Below, piece by piece: positions 33,715 to 45,654 of a stretch of 64,000 nt of DNA. The DNA is from Coccinella septempunctata. Taxonomy: Eukaryota > Arthropoda > Insecta > Coleoptera > Coccinellidae. Under the pieces are notes generated by a model. It was not told the DNA's origin and searched no databases. It saw only the letters and a program-made list of their open reading frames with translations. The translations under genes were made by a program, and so were the position numbers. The DNA lies in contig NC_058194.1 in assembly GCF_907165205.1 (NCBI RefSeq), forward strand, positions 4,216,824-4,280,823, in the 5' to 3' direction. The number at the start of each line of letters is the position of its first letter. The stretch's first letter is position 1.

Positions 33715-33717
<3 letters not shown>

Positions 33718-33768
<51 letters not shown>

Positions 33769-33776
33769 TTTTTTTT
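33718..33776. repeat. (TA)n followed by poly(T): 3' junction of RLE-6
   Basis: About 33 bp of TA then 26 T. Read on the minus strand this is an element ending in poly(A) placed directly in a TA tract. Confidence 0.9.
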
Positions 33777-34638
33777 CTCCACCTCGTAGGGATCTGGCTC
33801 GGCCAAGGATGTCGGATCAAACCTGATCAAGACAACTTCAGCTATTGACAAGAAATTTCCGGACTATTCTTGTCGTCCACAGGACTACCTCCTTCTGTGC
33901 CGTGCTTATGATGTCCTGATCCAATCCCAATAGAGCTGTGTTCTCTCCCAGATGTGTCTCCACCAGGCCGTTCGTCGTTATTATGAGCGGGGTAATATAC
34001 ACCTTTCTGAGATTATAAATCTCCTTCAGCTCGAAAGCGAGATCTTCGTATTTTGTGAGTTTTTCGGTGTATGCTCTGGAAACGTTATCATCTGCAGGCA
34101 CAGTGACGTCGATAATATTTGCCTCCTTTTTAACTTTGTCGAAGATGACAATATCCGGTCTGTTGTGTGCAACCGGCCTATCCGTCTCCATCAGGGTGTC
34201 CCAATAGAGCCTGTATTCCTCATTTTCCATGACCGCTTTTGGCATATATTCGTACGGCTTCCTTGAGGTGAGTATCAATCCAGTTCTTATAGCTATCGCT
34301 TGGTGGTAAACCTTAGCCATTGCGTTATGGCGGTCTGTATACTCTTTAGGTGCCAAGATGGAGCAAGACGACGTGACATGCTGTATTGTTTCCAGACCCT
34401 GAGAGCATTTTCGGCACCTGTCTGATGGTAAGTATCTTTTTGTTATGTTCTTAATATATGCTCTAGTCGGAACCACCTGGTCTTGGATTGCCACCAGTCT
34501 TCCTTCAGTCTCAGGATACAAGTAACCCGCTGTTATATATTTAAGTGACTGTTCCTTGTTGACATTATTATTTTTCAGGGCTTCTGGGTACCTGCCATGT
34601 AGCGTCATTGCATGCCAACGTTCCGTCAGCGTTCCGAT
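33777..34638 (-). pseudogene. RLE-6: 5'-truncated RLE element between units A and B
   Basis: Frame open from about 34,638 to 33838, same family as RLE-5: TLTERWHAMTLHGRYPEAL, knuckle CRKCSQGLETIQHVTSSC, NRPDIVIFDK to the D of IIDVTVP, and KYEDLAFELKEIY. The RT is absent because of 5' truncation, so this insertion is dead on arrival although its residual frame is undamaged. The 5' end joins a 23-bp remnant of a unit terminus. Confidence 0.88.

Positions 34639-35126
<488 letters not shown>

Positions 35127-35194
<68 letters not shown>
35127..35194. repeat. (TA)n between the two RLE-7 copies
   Basis: 68 bp of pure TA joining two identical 196-bp segments. Confidence 0.95.
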
Positions 35195-35507
<313 letters not shown>

Positions 35508-38500
35508 CCCGTAGTGCGCTGCTACCTCCGTTAAGTTCATTGGGCGACCTGACCTCCGGGTGAAGCAGATATATAATTGGAATAATTTTTGTTCATATAT
35601 GTAGAGGGGAAGGTAAATAACAGGGGTACCTAAAGAGGGGAAAAGATTTTTATCGACAAATTTTTCTTCAAACGAATTAGACCTTACTACCTCCGCATAT
35701 ATTTCTTATTAGTAGTGCGCTCTCACCTCCCGCAACGTTGCCAGATTTTAGGAGGACAGAAAGTAAGACAGCTCGAATTCTACTCATATATAGAATACAG
35801 CTGCTCTTCCGATTCATTCACACATATTGAAACCTGTAAATAGTTCAAGAACGATACTAATATTAATAAACTTCATACGCTGATAATTGATTGATAAGGT
35901 TCGTGATCTCGGTGTGAATGAATTTGGACAGTTTTGAATAAATATGCTTATGTCTACGATACTTCGTCCGATAGGGGAGTTTAATACCATATAGGTCCCA
36001 AAATGAATGATGCATGAAAATGAAATTTTTCGTGACATATAAGATTAATTCAAAAGACAATTTTACCGAATTTGTTCTGGTATGAAATAGTAGTCTAATT
36101 TTTGGGCATTATATTCACGACATCAGGAACTCCATATAAATGTTTTTCCCGAATGAATCGATAAAGATATACGTTTTACTTTCAGCTTCTATACTTCATT
36201 CACTTTCATTTTAGCACTGGATTGGCCATGAAAATTGGATACCTTTCACTCTGTATGATACGAAAATGTTGGGTTAAGACGCTTGTCAAAACATTCTTGA
36301 GTTTTAAATCAGTGCTACGTAGTCCGTTCTACGTGAGACTCTCAGTAATTACGTATTTCATGACAATGTTAAATTACTTCGGAAAATATCAAGTCGAAAA
36401 TATGTAACGAACATAATTGACGTTTATACAAACTAATTGAAGACATACCAAATCTATTTATTTATATGGAAAATACAAGTGATCAGTAGCTTGAGGAGAG
36501 TTACTGTTGTTTATCTTCTTTGGCTGGAGGTTGAAGACGTTACATCAGTTGTAGAATTCAAAAAAATCAACCCGAAGATGAAATGCATTTGATGCAGTGT
36601 TAGCATTGAGTTGAATAATCAAAGGTGGTAGGGAATGGGTATCTCTTGAAGAAATGAACGGATAATTACAAGAATGTTGAATTCTTCAACAAAAATCATC
36701 TTGCGTGAATGGTAGTCAAAATAATTAGAAGAAGTTTGAAGCAAGAGGAGCTTCACCTCACAAAACAACTGGCTCGTATTCATGTCTGTTTATTTTCAAT
36801 ACATTTATATAATGATAATAATTATACAGGGTGTGGCGTAATGAATGGATAATATGGATCCTGCGGGTAGAGGACTCTATGGCGCTTCAGATAAATATAT
36901 TTTACGTTTGGTAAAGGTGCCTTGGTTTTCGAGATATAATTATATAAATAATAATAATAACTGGATATTGATATTTTTCATCATAGCGCATCAAAAGAAA
37001 CTCCTTGATTTAATGGCATTTCTTAATTGCTCGAGGAGTCTTTTGCGATTTTTCAGTGCACAGGGTGTTTCACAAGTAAACGGACAAACGAAAACCGTGA
37101 ATAGAGGGCATTGAGCTGAGTTCAAAAACACCTCATATGTGTGTCTTGGGCATTCCGTTTCCGATATACAAAGGAGTTTATTCAAATTTCCCGAATTTTC
37201 GTTCAGCTATAACTCCAAATAATTTAGTTGTATTCGGCTAAAAACTCATTATCCGCTTAAGCTTGTAAGTTTCAATAAAACAGAACATTAAAAGTTGACG
37301 AACACAGCACCGGACTCATTGAGGCTATATTCAAACTTAAACTCATGCAAAACACTCTGTTTGTAGTTTTTTTCGTCATAATTTTCAATTTTTCAGGTAT
37401 CTGCATTTATTTTCTCAAAATCAATGAAAGTTTGGTATGCTTTATCAGTGGATAATTTTTAATGAATAATTGTTTGGTGGTGAAATGCCTCTAGAAAAAA
37501 CCAGCGCAGCATATTGACTTTTACTTCATAATAATTATTGGTATGAATATGATCGCCAATCAGAAGTGGAAATCTAAAAATGGAATTGGAAATGTTCAAC
37601 TGAATTTTTTCGTTTTTGATATTTTAGCATATCTGGTTATTCAGATAAATCATTCACAGTGATAATAAGCTTTATTATTGATAATGAACAAAAATAGCAA
37701 TAAAAAACTACGCTATCATGAAAATAATAATTATAACTTGATATCTTCCGAATGAATCGCTTTTTATGGACAACGTGGACCTGAAGTAATTTTCCGAATT
37801 GATTTTCACCTCATTTGGTCTTTTAGTGAAGGTAATGATTGGCACTTCGAATAAGTATGATAAATGCACTTTCGAGTTCTTCACTTATTCCGTTATATTC
37901 ATTATTGGATCTATGGAAATCTATGGATTGGTCTGGTCTTATTACAATTTGTTATTGAAACATTGATGATATTCATGCACTAGCAAAAGTATTTATCAGT
38001 ATTTCAGGTCATTTCATTAGAAGGGTAGGACCCCAACATTGGACTGCTAGATCTCCAGATCTGACACCCCGCGATTTCTTTCTTTGTTTTCATTCACACA
38101 ACTAGTTGTCCAAAGAAAAATAGATTAATTCTGAAGATCAAGTTTTAATATTTAGTTTGAAGATAGCGTAGTTTTTCCATCCATATTTGTGCATTATCAA
38201 TTTTGAAACATTTTATCATTATGAATGACTATTCTGAAGACCGAATATGGTATAATTGTTCAACACATTCATTTCATTTCTTTGAAAAAAAAATCAATTA
38301 AGAATTTCTATTTTTCATGAAGTGCTCTATTCCTTGAAGGCGTCTGACCAAAACAATTACTTCTAAAACATGATCAACAGGTGGCGCAACCCAAAAATCA
38401 ATTCATTTTGAGACAATAATAATGCAGATAACAAAAAAGTTTAAATTATGATTAAAAAACTACATACACGTTGTTTTTATGAGTTTGAAGTTAAGTAAAG

Positions 38501-41500
38501 CCTCACTGAGCCCGGTCCTGATTTTTTTCGAATTTAAATGCTCTGTTTCAATGAAATTAACAACTCAAGGCTAAATATAAATTTTCAGTCGACTTGATAG
38601 AGAATTTCAGGACTTATAGCCGAACGGAAATTCGAGAAATTTCAAAAAACACTGAAGAAACCTATATATAGGGTGCCCCAAAACTATTGAAACAAACGTC
38701 ACACCACGATAGAGTAGATCAAATACTATCGAATGACACCAACATTAGTTGAGCGAAAATGTACGGTTTCTGAGAAAACCTAACCTAAAGTTGCCGATTT
38801 TCGAACTATTTTTTCAATCACAAGGCAAATTTGTGATTAAGGATAGCGTTTTTCTTCCATATTATCACCCCTGTTTAATCTGAGTATTGAAAATCATGTT
38901 GAAAAAACAATTGTTTCAATTAACATCAACTTAGGTCGAGACTTAGGTTATGGTTATCGATTAACTACTTAAAATAATTTCAATTAGGGGAGATAAAACA
39001 ATAATCTTAGTTCAATATAATTTAGAATCGATATCCTTCTTCACAAACTGGCCCTGTTATTAAGAAAAATAGTTCGAAAATCGGGAACTTTAGGTGTTTT
39101 AATAAAATTCTGATTATTTTGGAAACGGTACGTTTTCGTTGAACTAATGTTGGTGTCATTCGATAATATTTGGTTTACTCTATCGTGGTGTGACGTTTGA
39201 TTCACTAGTTTTGGGACACCCTGTATATGGGGTGATTTTGAACTCCGCGCAATGCCCTCAATTCACGGTTTTCATTTGTCTGTTTACTCGTGAAACACCC
39301 TGTATACTCCTTGTACTCTGAAAATTTTGAAACAAATGCCTCACCCTCATATAAAAATTCAAATTCTTCTTGTTGTGAGAAACGTTCATTCAGAGACTCT
39401 GGTTCATCCCCCCGACCCTGGTTACATTGCCCGTTGAAAATGAAATCGGCATCTGTTTACTGCAAAACACGTGTTAATGCTGATACGAAGGGTTCAAACT
39501 TCTCTACCTGATTCGAGCTTTTTAGGAACGAATTGCTCAAGATGAGTTCGAGTAACATTTCGTTTTGCGTGTTTTATTGGATAAAATTGAATTTATGCCA
39601 TGGACGATTCGAGAATTATTGATGTCCAGAATGCTCTAGAATGATGAAAATTTTCAGATTTCATTGAAACTCTTGCGAAAACTGTCTCGTATATTGTCAA
39701 GTTTAGATTTTAATTCATTCAGAACTTTGAAGTTCGACAAATAATGATGTAAATAATTCAATATTATATTTGCCTCAAGACTCGAAACTTTTCGAGATAC
39801 GATTTATTTAATTATTTGATGACGAATAAATCAATTATGTGTGTTGATATTATATTTTCATTCATTGAAGAATATTTAGAATAATGAAGTTCAACAAATG
39901 ATACGAACAATATACTTATTCAATTAACCTCATGATCCGAAACATTTCAGAATTTATTTCGTGTTTAGATAATCCGCTGCATATCGTTGTTCACAATACG
40001 ACTGTCTATTTAGGACCAATTATAGAACGATTTAATTAATAGATCAATAGCTTTCGAAAATGTTGGTCAGTCTATGACTGACAACTCATTTTGTCAAATG
40101 ACGGATTTCAGTATCAGACTGCTATATTAGTATGATGAGAGTTCAAAAAAATTTGTATGGACTACAGAATTCAGATGGTTGATATTCCGTGTCGCTAACA
40201 GTCAATCACATTTCCTTCAGCGTAGTTGTTGTTTTGAAGAAAAAGTAGTAGATTCTCGCAAAATCCGAAACTCTACATGTATAGCAGTTGTTCAGTTCGG
40301 GATTAAAGTTTGTCCTAGATTGATTTTGACATTTCAGTTCAGTTCTGTCAGATCAATCTTGGATCATCTTAAATGTCGGCCTAATCCTGAAGTGATCAAC
40401 CGGGCCTTATAGTAATAGCAACGTAGCATTCATTAAGTCGGTATATTATTGGAATAATACTAATTTTTTATAGTGGAGAATAGTGGATTCTCCTCGGTAG
40501 TTATTCACGAAATTCATTTTATTATGTTTTTTTAAGGTGAATCGGCCCGAAATCTTGGATCCCCCCGACCTGCTAGTTTCGTATACTTCTATGACAATAG
40601 CATAAAAACTCAAATTTCAACATTTTCACAGAAATTTTTGAATTTAAGGGAGAGACACATTGAAAAAATCGATAGCAATTTACCGCCTAAACTACGAGCT
40701 TGCCGAAGTTGAAACTGGTAACAATCTACTCAGTGCTTCTGTAAAAAAAATTAAAACCTGTAAACTCGTCATCGCCTTCCAAAGGCTGTATTTTGGAAGG
40801 GCTGTCGATTTGGAAAAAAATTTATAGGAACTACCCCCGCTTATTTTCATTAAGGAATCATCTCCCTTAGTTCTTCGCATTTGTTCACAGATATCCTGTA
40901 TATAGATATATTTTATCTATGTACCTACTTATTTTGGATAGTAGAAGTTTAGTTTCGAAGACCAAAAAAAAAATGTCAATTGCACCTGATTTGTTGATTA
41001 TAAGAATCATTTATTTTGAATAATAAAACAGCATGCGAAAATACTTAAATTAACTTTTGTCTTTCTCCTTTCATCATGCCTCCATCATAGTGTCCGCTGT
41101 TCATCATAGCTTTTGGGAATTTACCAACCAATCATCTGTATATCAATCATATGTATCCGAGTATGTATTTATATTATTAACTTCATTTTGTAGATTCATC
41201 ATGTCTTGAAAAAAACATGGTTGCAATTTCAAAATATGTTGACTCGAGGCCTTCTAAAGACTTCAATTTTGTTTAATTTTTCCCTTACATCCTTTATGAT
41301 CTATCGAAAAATGAAATCTGTTTTGAATAATTATTCATAAAATCTCACTTGTTTCGATATAATTGGTAATTTTCTTTATGATACATCACTAAAAAATTCA
41401 AACCAGAGAGATGGTACAAGTTCTTTAAATTTTCGGGAAAATCCAATATTTAAACATAATCTATAATAAAATAGATGCTTCTGAGCAAAGGATTCCTCAA

Positions 41501-41712
41501 AATCATTTAGCAATCCGATTCAAGAAAAATATATAGAGCGTTCCATTTGAAATAATACACAATGGTCCAACATTGGGTTCAGCCGACGTTCATTTCTTTT
41601 ATATTGTAAAATTTATCGCATTTTTTCTCTCGATTCTGAAATAATTTGAATTAATCTGAAAATGTTCGGAATCGCTTATTCTCATTGAATATTCATCACT
41701 ATCTATTACGGT

Positions 41713-43352
41713 AGTGCCGATCCTAGCAGGTATGCAGCGCTTGTCCGGCACGCGGTCGCCCAAATAAAAGGGATGGCCTCAGACAGCCACCTTCATTTGT
41801 CAGTCAGTGTCAATTATTGAGTATTACTTTCTAACTCCAATTATCCAAATTTTGAATGAGACGACGAAAAATATTAAATGAAACTGAATTTTTCAATCTT
41901 GTCAAATCGAATATTCCTTGTTCCCTTTCACCGAAAAAAAGAAAAACAAAAGAATGCTTGCTTCAGAAGAACGTGATGTAAAGATCGAACAAACCACCAT
42001 CTGAGAGCAATTATCGTTATCGATAGGGACTCGAGATAGGAATGTCTAGGGTTTGTAAAAATTACCAGATTTTGAAATAGAATCGCGTGTTTGTAAAAAC
42101 AAAAACGGCTAGGGTTCAATTATGATGCTTCCTACAGTTACTGCATGCGTGTACTTAAAAATGTAAATTGCATTTTTATTGTGTAGATTAGATAACATAA
42201 AAATCTGTAGAGAAGATGTCGGAGGGCAGGGACATCATCATCCAAATGGGAGATTATAGATTCTCATTTACAGGGTGTTTTTAAAGTTTGAGTGGAGTGG
42301 AAATTAAAACAACTCTATCTCCTGAACGGAATCGCCTATTCATCCGAAATTTGGAATGGAGATAGTTTCCATGAGGTTCCAGAAAATTGCAATCAATATC
42401 ATTCTATTTGCAGGACAGTAAATTTGGACAGTCGTTGTCGTTAAAATTTCGCGAAATCACCCAATGAATTTCATGATTTCTCGATATCTGCGTAAACTAT
42501 AAAATTTATTTATTCAATTTCTTGATAGTGACAATAAGTTTTTTCTCGTGTTGATATTTAACATTCTATTCTTCTCATACCGAAATGAATTTTGAATCTT
42601 TACGAATTTAATCAATTAAATATACATTATTGATTGTTTATTCCAATTTTCATTTGATCCAATACAAAAAAAAATCAAAGGTGCGGTGCGTTCTATAAAA
42701 TAACATCAAATAAAATCATCTCTGCAACCAAAGATGTAGGAACAATTAATTCTTTAATGCAATTCATTAAGATATAAAATTCACTTCATCATGGGATGAA
42801 AACGATCACTTTATATTTTATTTTTACCAATTAAATTACTTAAAAATAAATAATTGTTGAAGAACCATCCTCGAGTTACTCTTCAGGAAACTGATCTAAG
42901 TAGTCGATCAAATGAAAACTAAAATTAACATTCAATAGTGATTCAATTGATTAAATCCATAAAAATTCAAAATTCACTTCGTTATGAGATCAATAGGATG
43001 TTGAATATCGACACGATAGAAAAAATTATTGTCGCTATCAAGACGAAAAATCAGTTTCTGGAACCTCATAGAAGCTATCTTCATATCAAATTTCGGATGA
43101 ATATCTCCGTTCAGGAGATAGAGTGGTTTCAATTTCCATTTAAATTTGAAAAACACCCTGTAAATCAGAATCTAGAACTCTTAGATACTACATGTGGGGG
43201 TTCTTCGTAATCCTCGAGGTGTTCTCTATCTCACATTCAAATGTTTTTCATCTTATCTGGGACACCGTATATATGTAAAAAAAAGTATATTTTTTGTCTT
43301 TGGAGCGGGCGGAGCGGCACATAAGGAATTCGGCACGCCTTAGGATCGGCCT
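41713..43352. mobile_element. 1.6-kb insertion in unit B with GCCGATCCTA inverted ends
   Basis: Left end GTGCCGATCCTAGCAGGTAT and right end the inverted form of GGCCGATCCTAAGGCG; units A, C and D lack this DNA. CCGGCACGC-type sequence also recurs inverted near the right end. The target duplication is not clear. Class is unknown. It carries another element at 42271-43160. Confidence 0.6.
42271..43160. mobile_element. 890-bp long-TIR element nested in the unit B insertion
   Basis: Ends CAGGGTGTTTTTAAAGTTTG and its inverted counterpart AATTTGAAAAACACCCTG, with inverted similarity over about 110 bp (CTATCTCCTGAACGGA against TCCGTTCAGGAGATAG). TTTA precedes and TAAA follows. Non-coding. Same CAGGGTGT end type as the elements in unit A. 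Confidence 0.65.
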
Positions 43353-43429
43353 GTACTTCTGAATAGTCTTTTCCAAAAAGTATTCTCCTTTCTCTGAACA
43401 GCTCATTTTTTTATATGCAATGTAACATT

Positions 43430-44500
43430 TCTGATTATTCGTTATTCTAATAGGAAGTATTATCTATATAAATAATTTTCATAGAAAGAATCAATATTAT
43501 TATGGTTTTATTTCAGGTAGGTAACGAATTATTTCGCCAAATTCAGAATTATAGAGATATATTGAATTGATGTAACTGATACTGGATGAAGATCCACAAT
43601 TGAACTCAAAATAGATAATACGATTTTACAAAATTAGTTTTGAACCACGACACAATAACATCTTCAGGTGGGTGAAGGTAAGCTCAGTTTACCCAGTAGT
43701 GGAATTAATAGTATTCCAAATCTTGCTTATGACCATGAAGGTCTTTCGACTAGGTTCGGCCTTCCAAGTGAAGATTCTTCTGTTCTTCAGTTGTTTGAGG
43801 AACCCTCATGTTGGGGAATCATCTCCCATAGATATATCAGTGGTTATTCATTAGAAAATAGGAAAAAGAAATTCAAAAATTTCTCACACTTCATTGAAAA
43901 TTCGTCAATATTTCCTATCAGTGGTTATCAAACCGGCCGAAACAAGGCAACATTTGGCCCGATAAAATCATGCAGAAACCAGAGACGGAATAGCTTGAAA
44001 TATCTCCAATTGTACAAATTCGTGATTCGTGTTGGCGTAAATTCAGGGTTTTCAGCCCGATATGTATTTTAACAAGTGTTTGAAACAATGAATAATTTTT
44101 CTCCTGTTGTGTTATCTTGCAGGTAGTTGTACATTCTTAACAAAAAACTATCTGGTATCATCCATTTAAGCCGTTTCCCTACATAGAGCATTACGCTCTT
44201 GTGAGTGATACACTTTTTGTATGCTATCGATGTTGATATAAATGAATATCGAAAGTTCGAGCTGAAAGAAAGTTCTTCATAGTATATATAGATATATTTT
44301 ACCTCTAGGTGTACCTAGAAAAGCTCCTTCCTGTTATTCTATGTTCTAAGAACATTACTGATTTATTCGTTATTCTAATGAGTGGTATTATCTATATAGA
44401 TCATTTTCATAGAAAGAATCACTATTATGTACAAGATTCAAATCGATTTGTTTTCAAGTAAGTAATTAAATCGCCAAATTCAGAATTATGGTGTTAGCTT
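43430..44500. repeat. Internal duplication in unit B with ~0.8 kb between
   Basis: 43,430-43,560 and 44,370-44,500 are diverged copies of one unit segment (ATTCGTTATTCTAATAGG... TTCGCCAAATTCAGAATTAT type). Units A, C and D have it once. The DNA between has a 134-codon open frame at 43668-44072 with no recognisable domain (GLPSEDSSVLQLFEEPSCWG inside), possibly a captured exon or chance. Confidence 0.6.
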
Positions 44501-45030
44501 GAGATTAAAGAAGTTCAACGGATGCATAGATACACACGATGAAATGTATACAGTCATAATCCCATTCGAGAAAGCTAAGATTGGTTTTCTTTCACGTGAT
44601 TCTTTCCCCTACAAAAGAATGCGATAAAAATTGTTGAGATATGCCGCCTGGATTGCAATTATGGAGGAGATAGCGCGCTGCGCCTCTATTTACTTAATTC
44701 CTCCGTATACTGATATTCCGCCTGTCTACATCTGCTTGTACGGTACAACGTTGCCATTTTGGGAGGTGCTAACCAGCAAAGAGTCCCGCAGAGCAATTCT
44801 TCTATATACAGCTCGGCACACTAGCGCCAGTGATATACACTCGAACTAAAAGATTGTTCAGTACATAAACGGGGTGCGTTGTGACCTCAAAACGATTTTT
44901 TGATATGTTGATCCCTGAAGCCTCCTGAATCTAACAAGCTAAAAAACAAGGCAAAACGATGTCACCTCCGAAATCGGAGGTGACATCGATATATATGAGG
45001 TGAGAGCGTTAAACGAGTTACTATTTTGGA

Positions 45031-45088
45031 GGTGGTATTAACACTTTATAACTATATATATATATAGTTATAAAGTGTTAATACCACC
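45031..45088. repeat. 58-bp perfect palindrome at the end of unit B
   Basis: Arm 45031-45053 (GGTGGTATTAACACTTTATA + ACT) and its exact inverse at 45066-45088, with ATATATATATAT between. It joins the end of unit B to the same terminus attached to an RLE-6-type fragment. Confidence 0.92.
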
Positions 45089-45152
45089 ATCGGAACGCTG
45101 ACGGAACGTTGGCATGGAATGACGCTACATGGCAGGTACCCAGAAGCCCTGA
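45089..45152 (+). pseudogene. RLE-6-type 64-bp fragment, plus strand
   Basis: Reads TLTERWH then (with one base change) MTLHGRYPEALK, the same stretch found at the truncated 5' end of RLE-6 and with the same fused unit terminus. It ends in (TA)n at 45153-45192. Confidence 0.85.
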
Positions 45153-45177
45153 AATATATATATATATATAAATATAA

Positions 45178-45192
<15 letters not shown>

Positions 45193-45210
<18 letters not shown>

Positions 45211-45654
45211 GTCAATCACCTTTCAGGGAATTACGAAATACCACCGGGCTCTGGGAGCCAAAGTGGAATCAAGAGCTATGAAGGAAGCGTCTTACGATAC
45301 GTGTAGTGCCCAGTATGACCTCCTTCTGGGCACTCGAGACAACATAGCTGTCAAGTTCCAACAGCTTTGTATTATCAACAAGATGTTCTTCTACGAGTCC
45401 GTTGACCGACATCACCAGTGGGATAATAGATATTTTCTTGAGCTTATACATCTCCTTTAGTTCGAACGACAGATCGAAGTATTTTGTTAATTTTTCAGTG
45501 TAGGCCCTTGAAATATTGTCGTCTGAAGGAACCGTTATATCGATGATCACACAGCTTTTTTCTCTCTTATTTAGTAAGACGATATCCGGTCGGTTATTTG
45601 CAACTGGTCTGTCTGTCACCATCGTGGTGTCCCAATACAGTTTAATAAGTATTC
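45193..45654 (-). pseudogene. RLE-8: 5'-truncated RLE element abutting unit C
   Basis: Poly(T) 45193-45210 after (TA)n, then 3' UTR. A frame open from about 45,640 to 45269 reads YWDTTMVTDRPVANNRPDIV, PD to D spacing 14 with IIDITVP, KYFDLSFELKEMYKL and RIVRRFL. The nuclease core is complete; knuckle and RT are missing. At 45,654 it is fused to the interior of unit C, which has lost its terminal ~600 bp. Confidence 0.85.

Larger units (their letters stand above)
26733..33717 (+). repeat. Unit A (forward copy of the large repeat unit)
   Basis: About 7 kb without a recognisable gene. It starts AGTTATAAAGTGTTAATACC after (TA)n and ends CGCAATACGGGTTCA before (TA)n. The whole unit recurs inverted as B and C and direct as D. 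Near both ends lie ACCTCC and CAACG motifs, for example GTACCTCCGAAAATGGCAAC (27018) and TCCTCCTAAAATCTGGCAAC (33465). Nested inside are a Harbinger-like MITE (28836-28959) and two inverted-repeat elements (29947-32165 and 30026-30580). Compared with C and D it has extra segments at about 28,072-28,275 and 29,046-29,490, shared with B. Confidence 0.85.

Noticed and set aside
38778..38789. ACCTAACCTAAA as telomere-like repeat (insect TTAGG)
   Set aside because: Barely two units, and it lies inside the long-hairpin element of unit B. Not a telomeric array.
43326..43337. GAATTCGGCACG resembles a cDNA cloning adaptor
   Set aside because: The match stops after 12 bases and the flanking sequence is part of the inverted end of the unit B insertion (GCGTGCC also near 41,750), so it is genomic.
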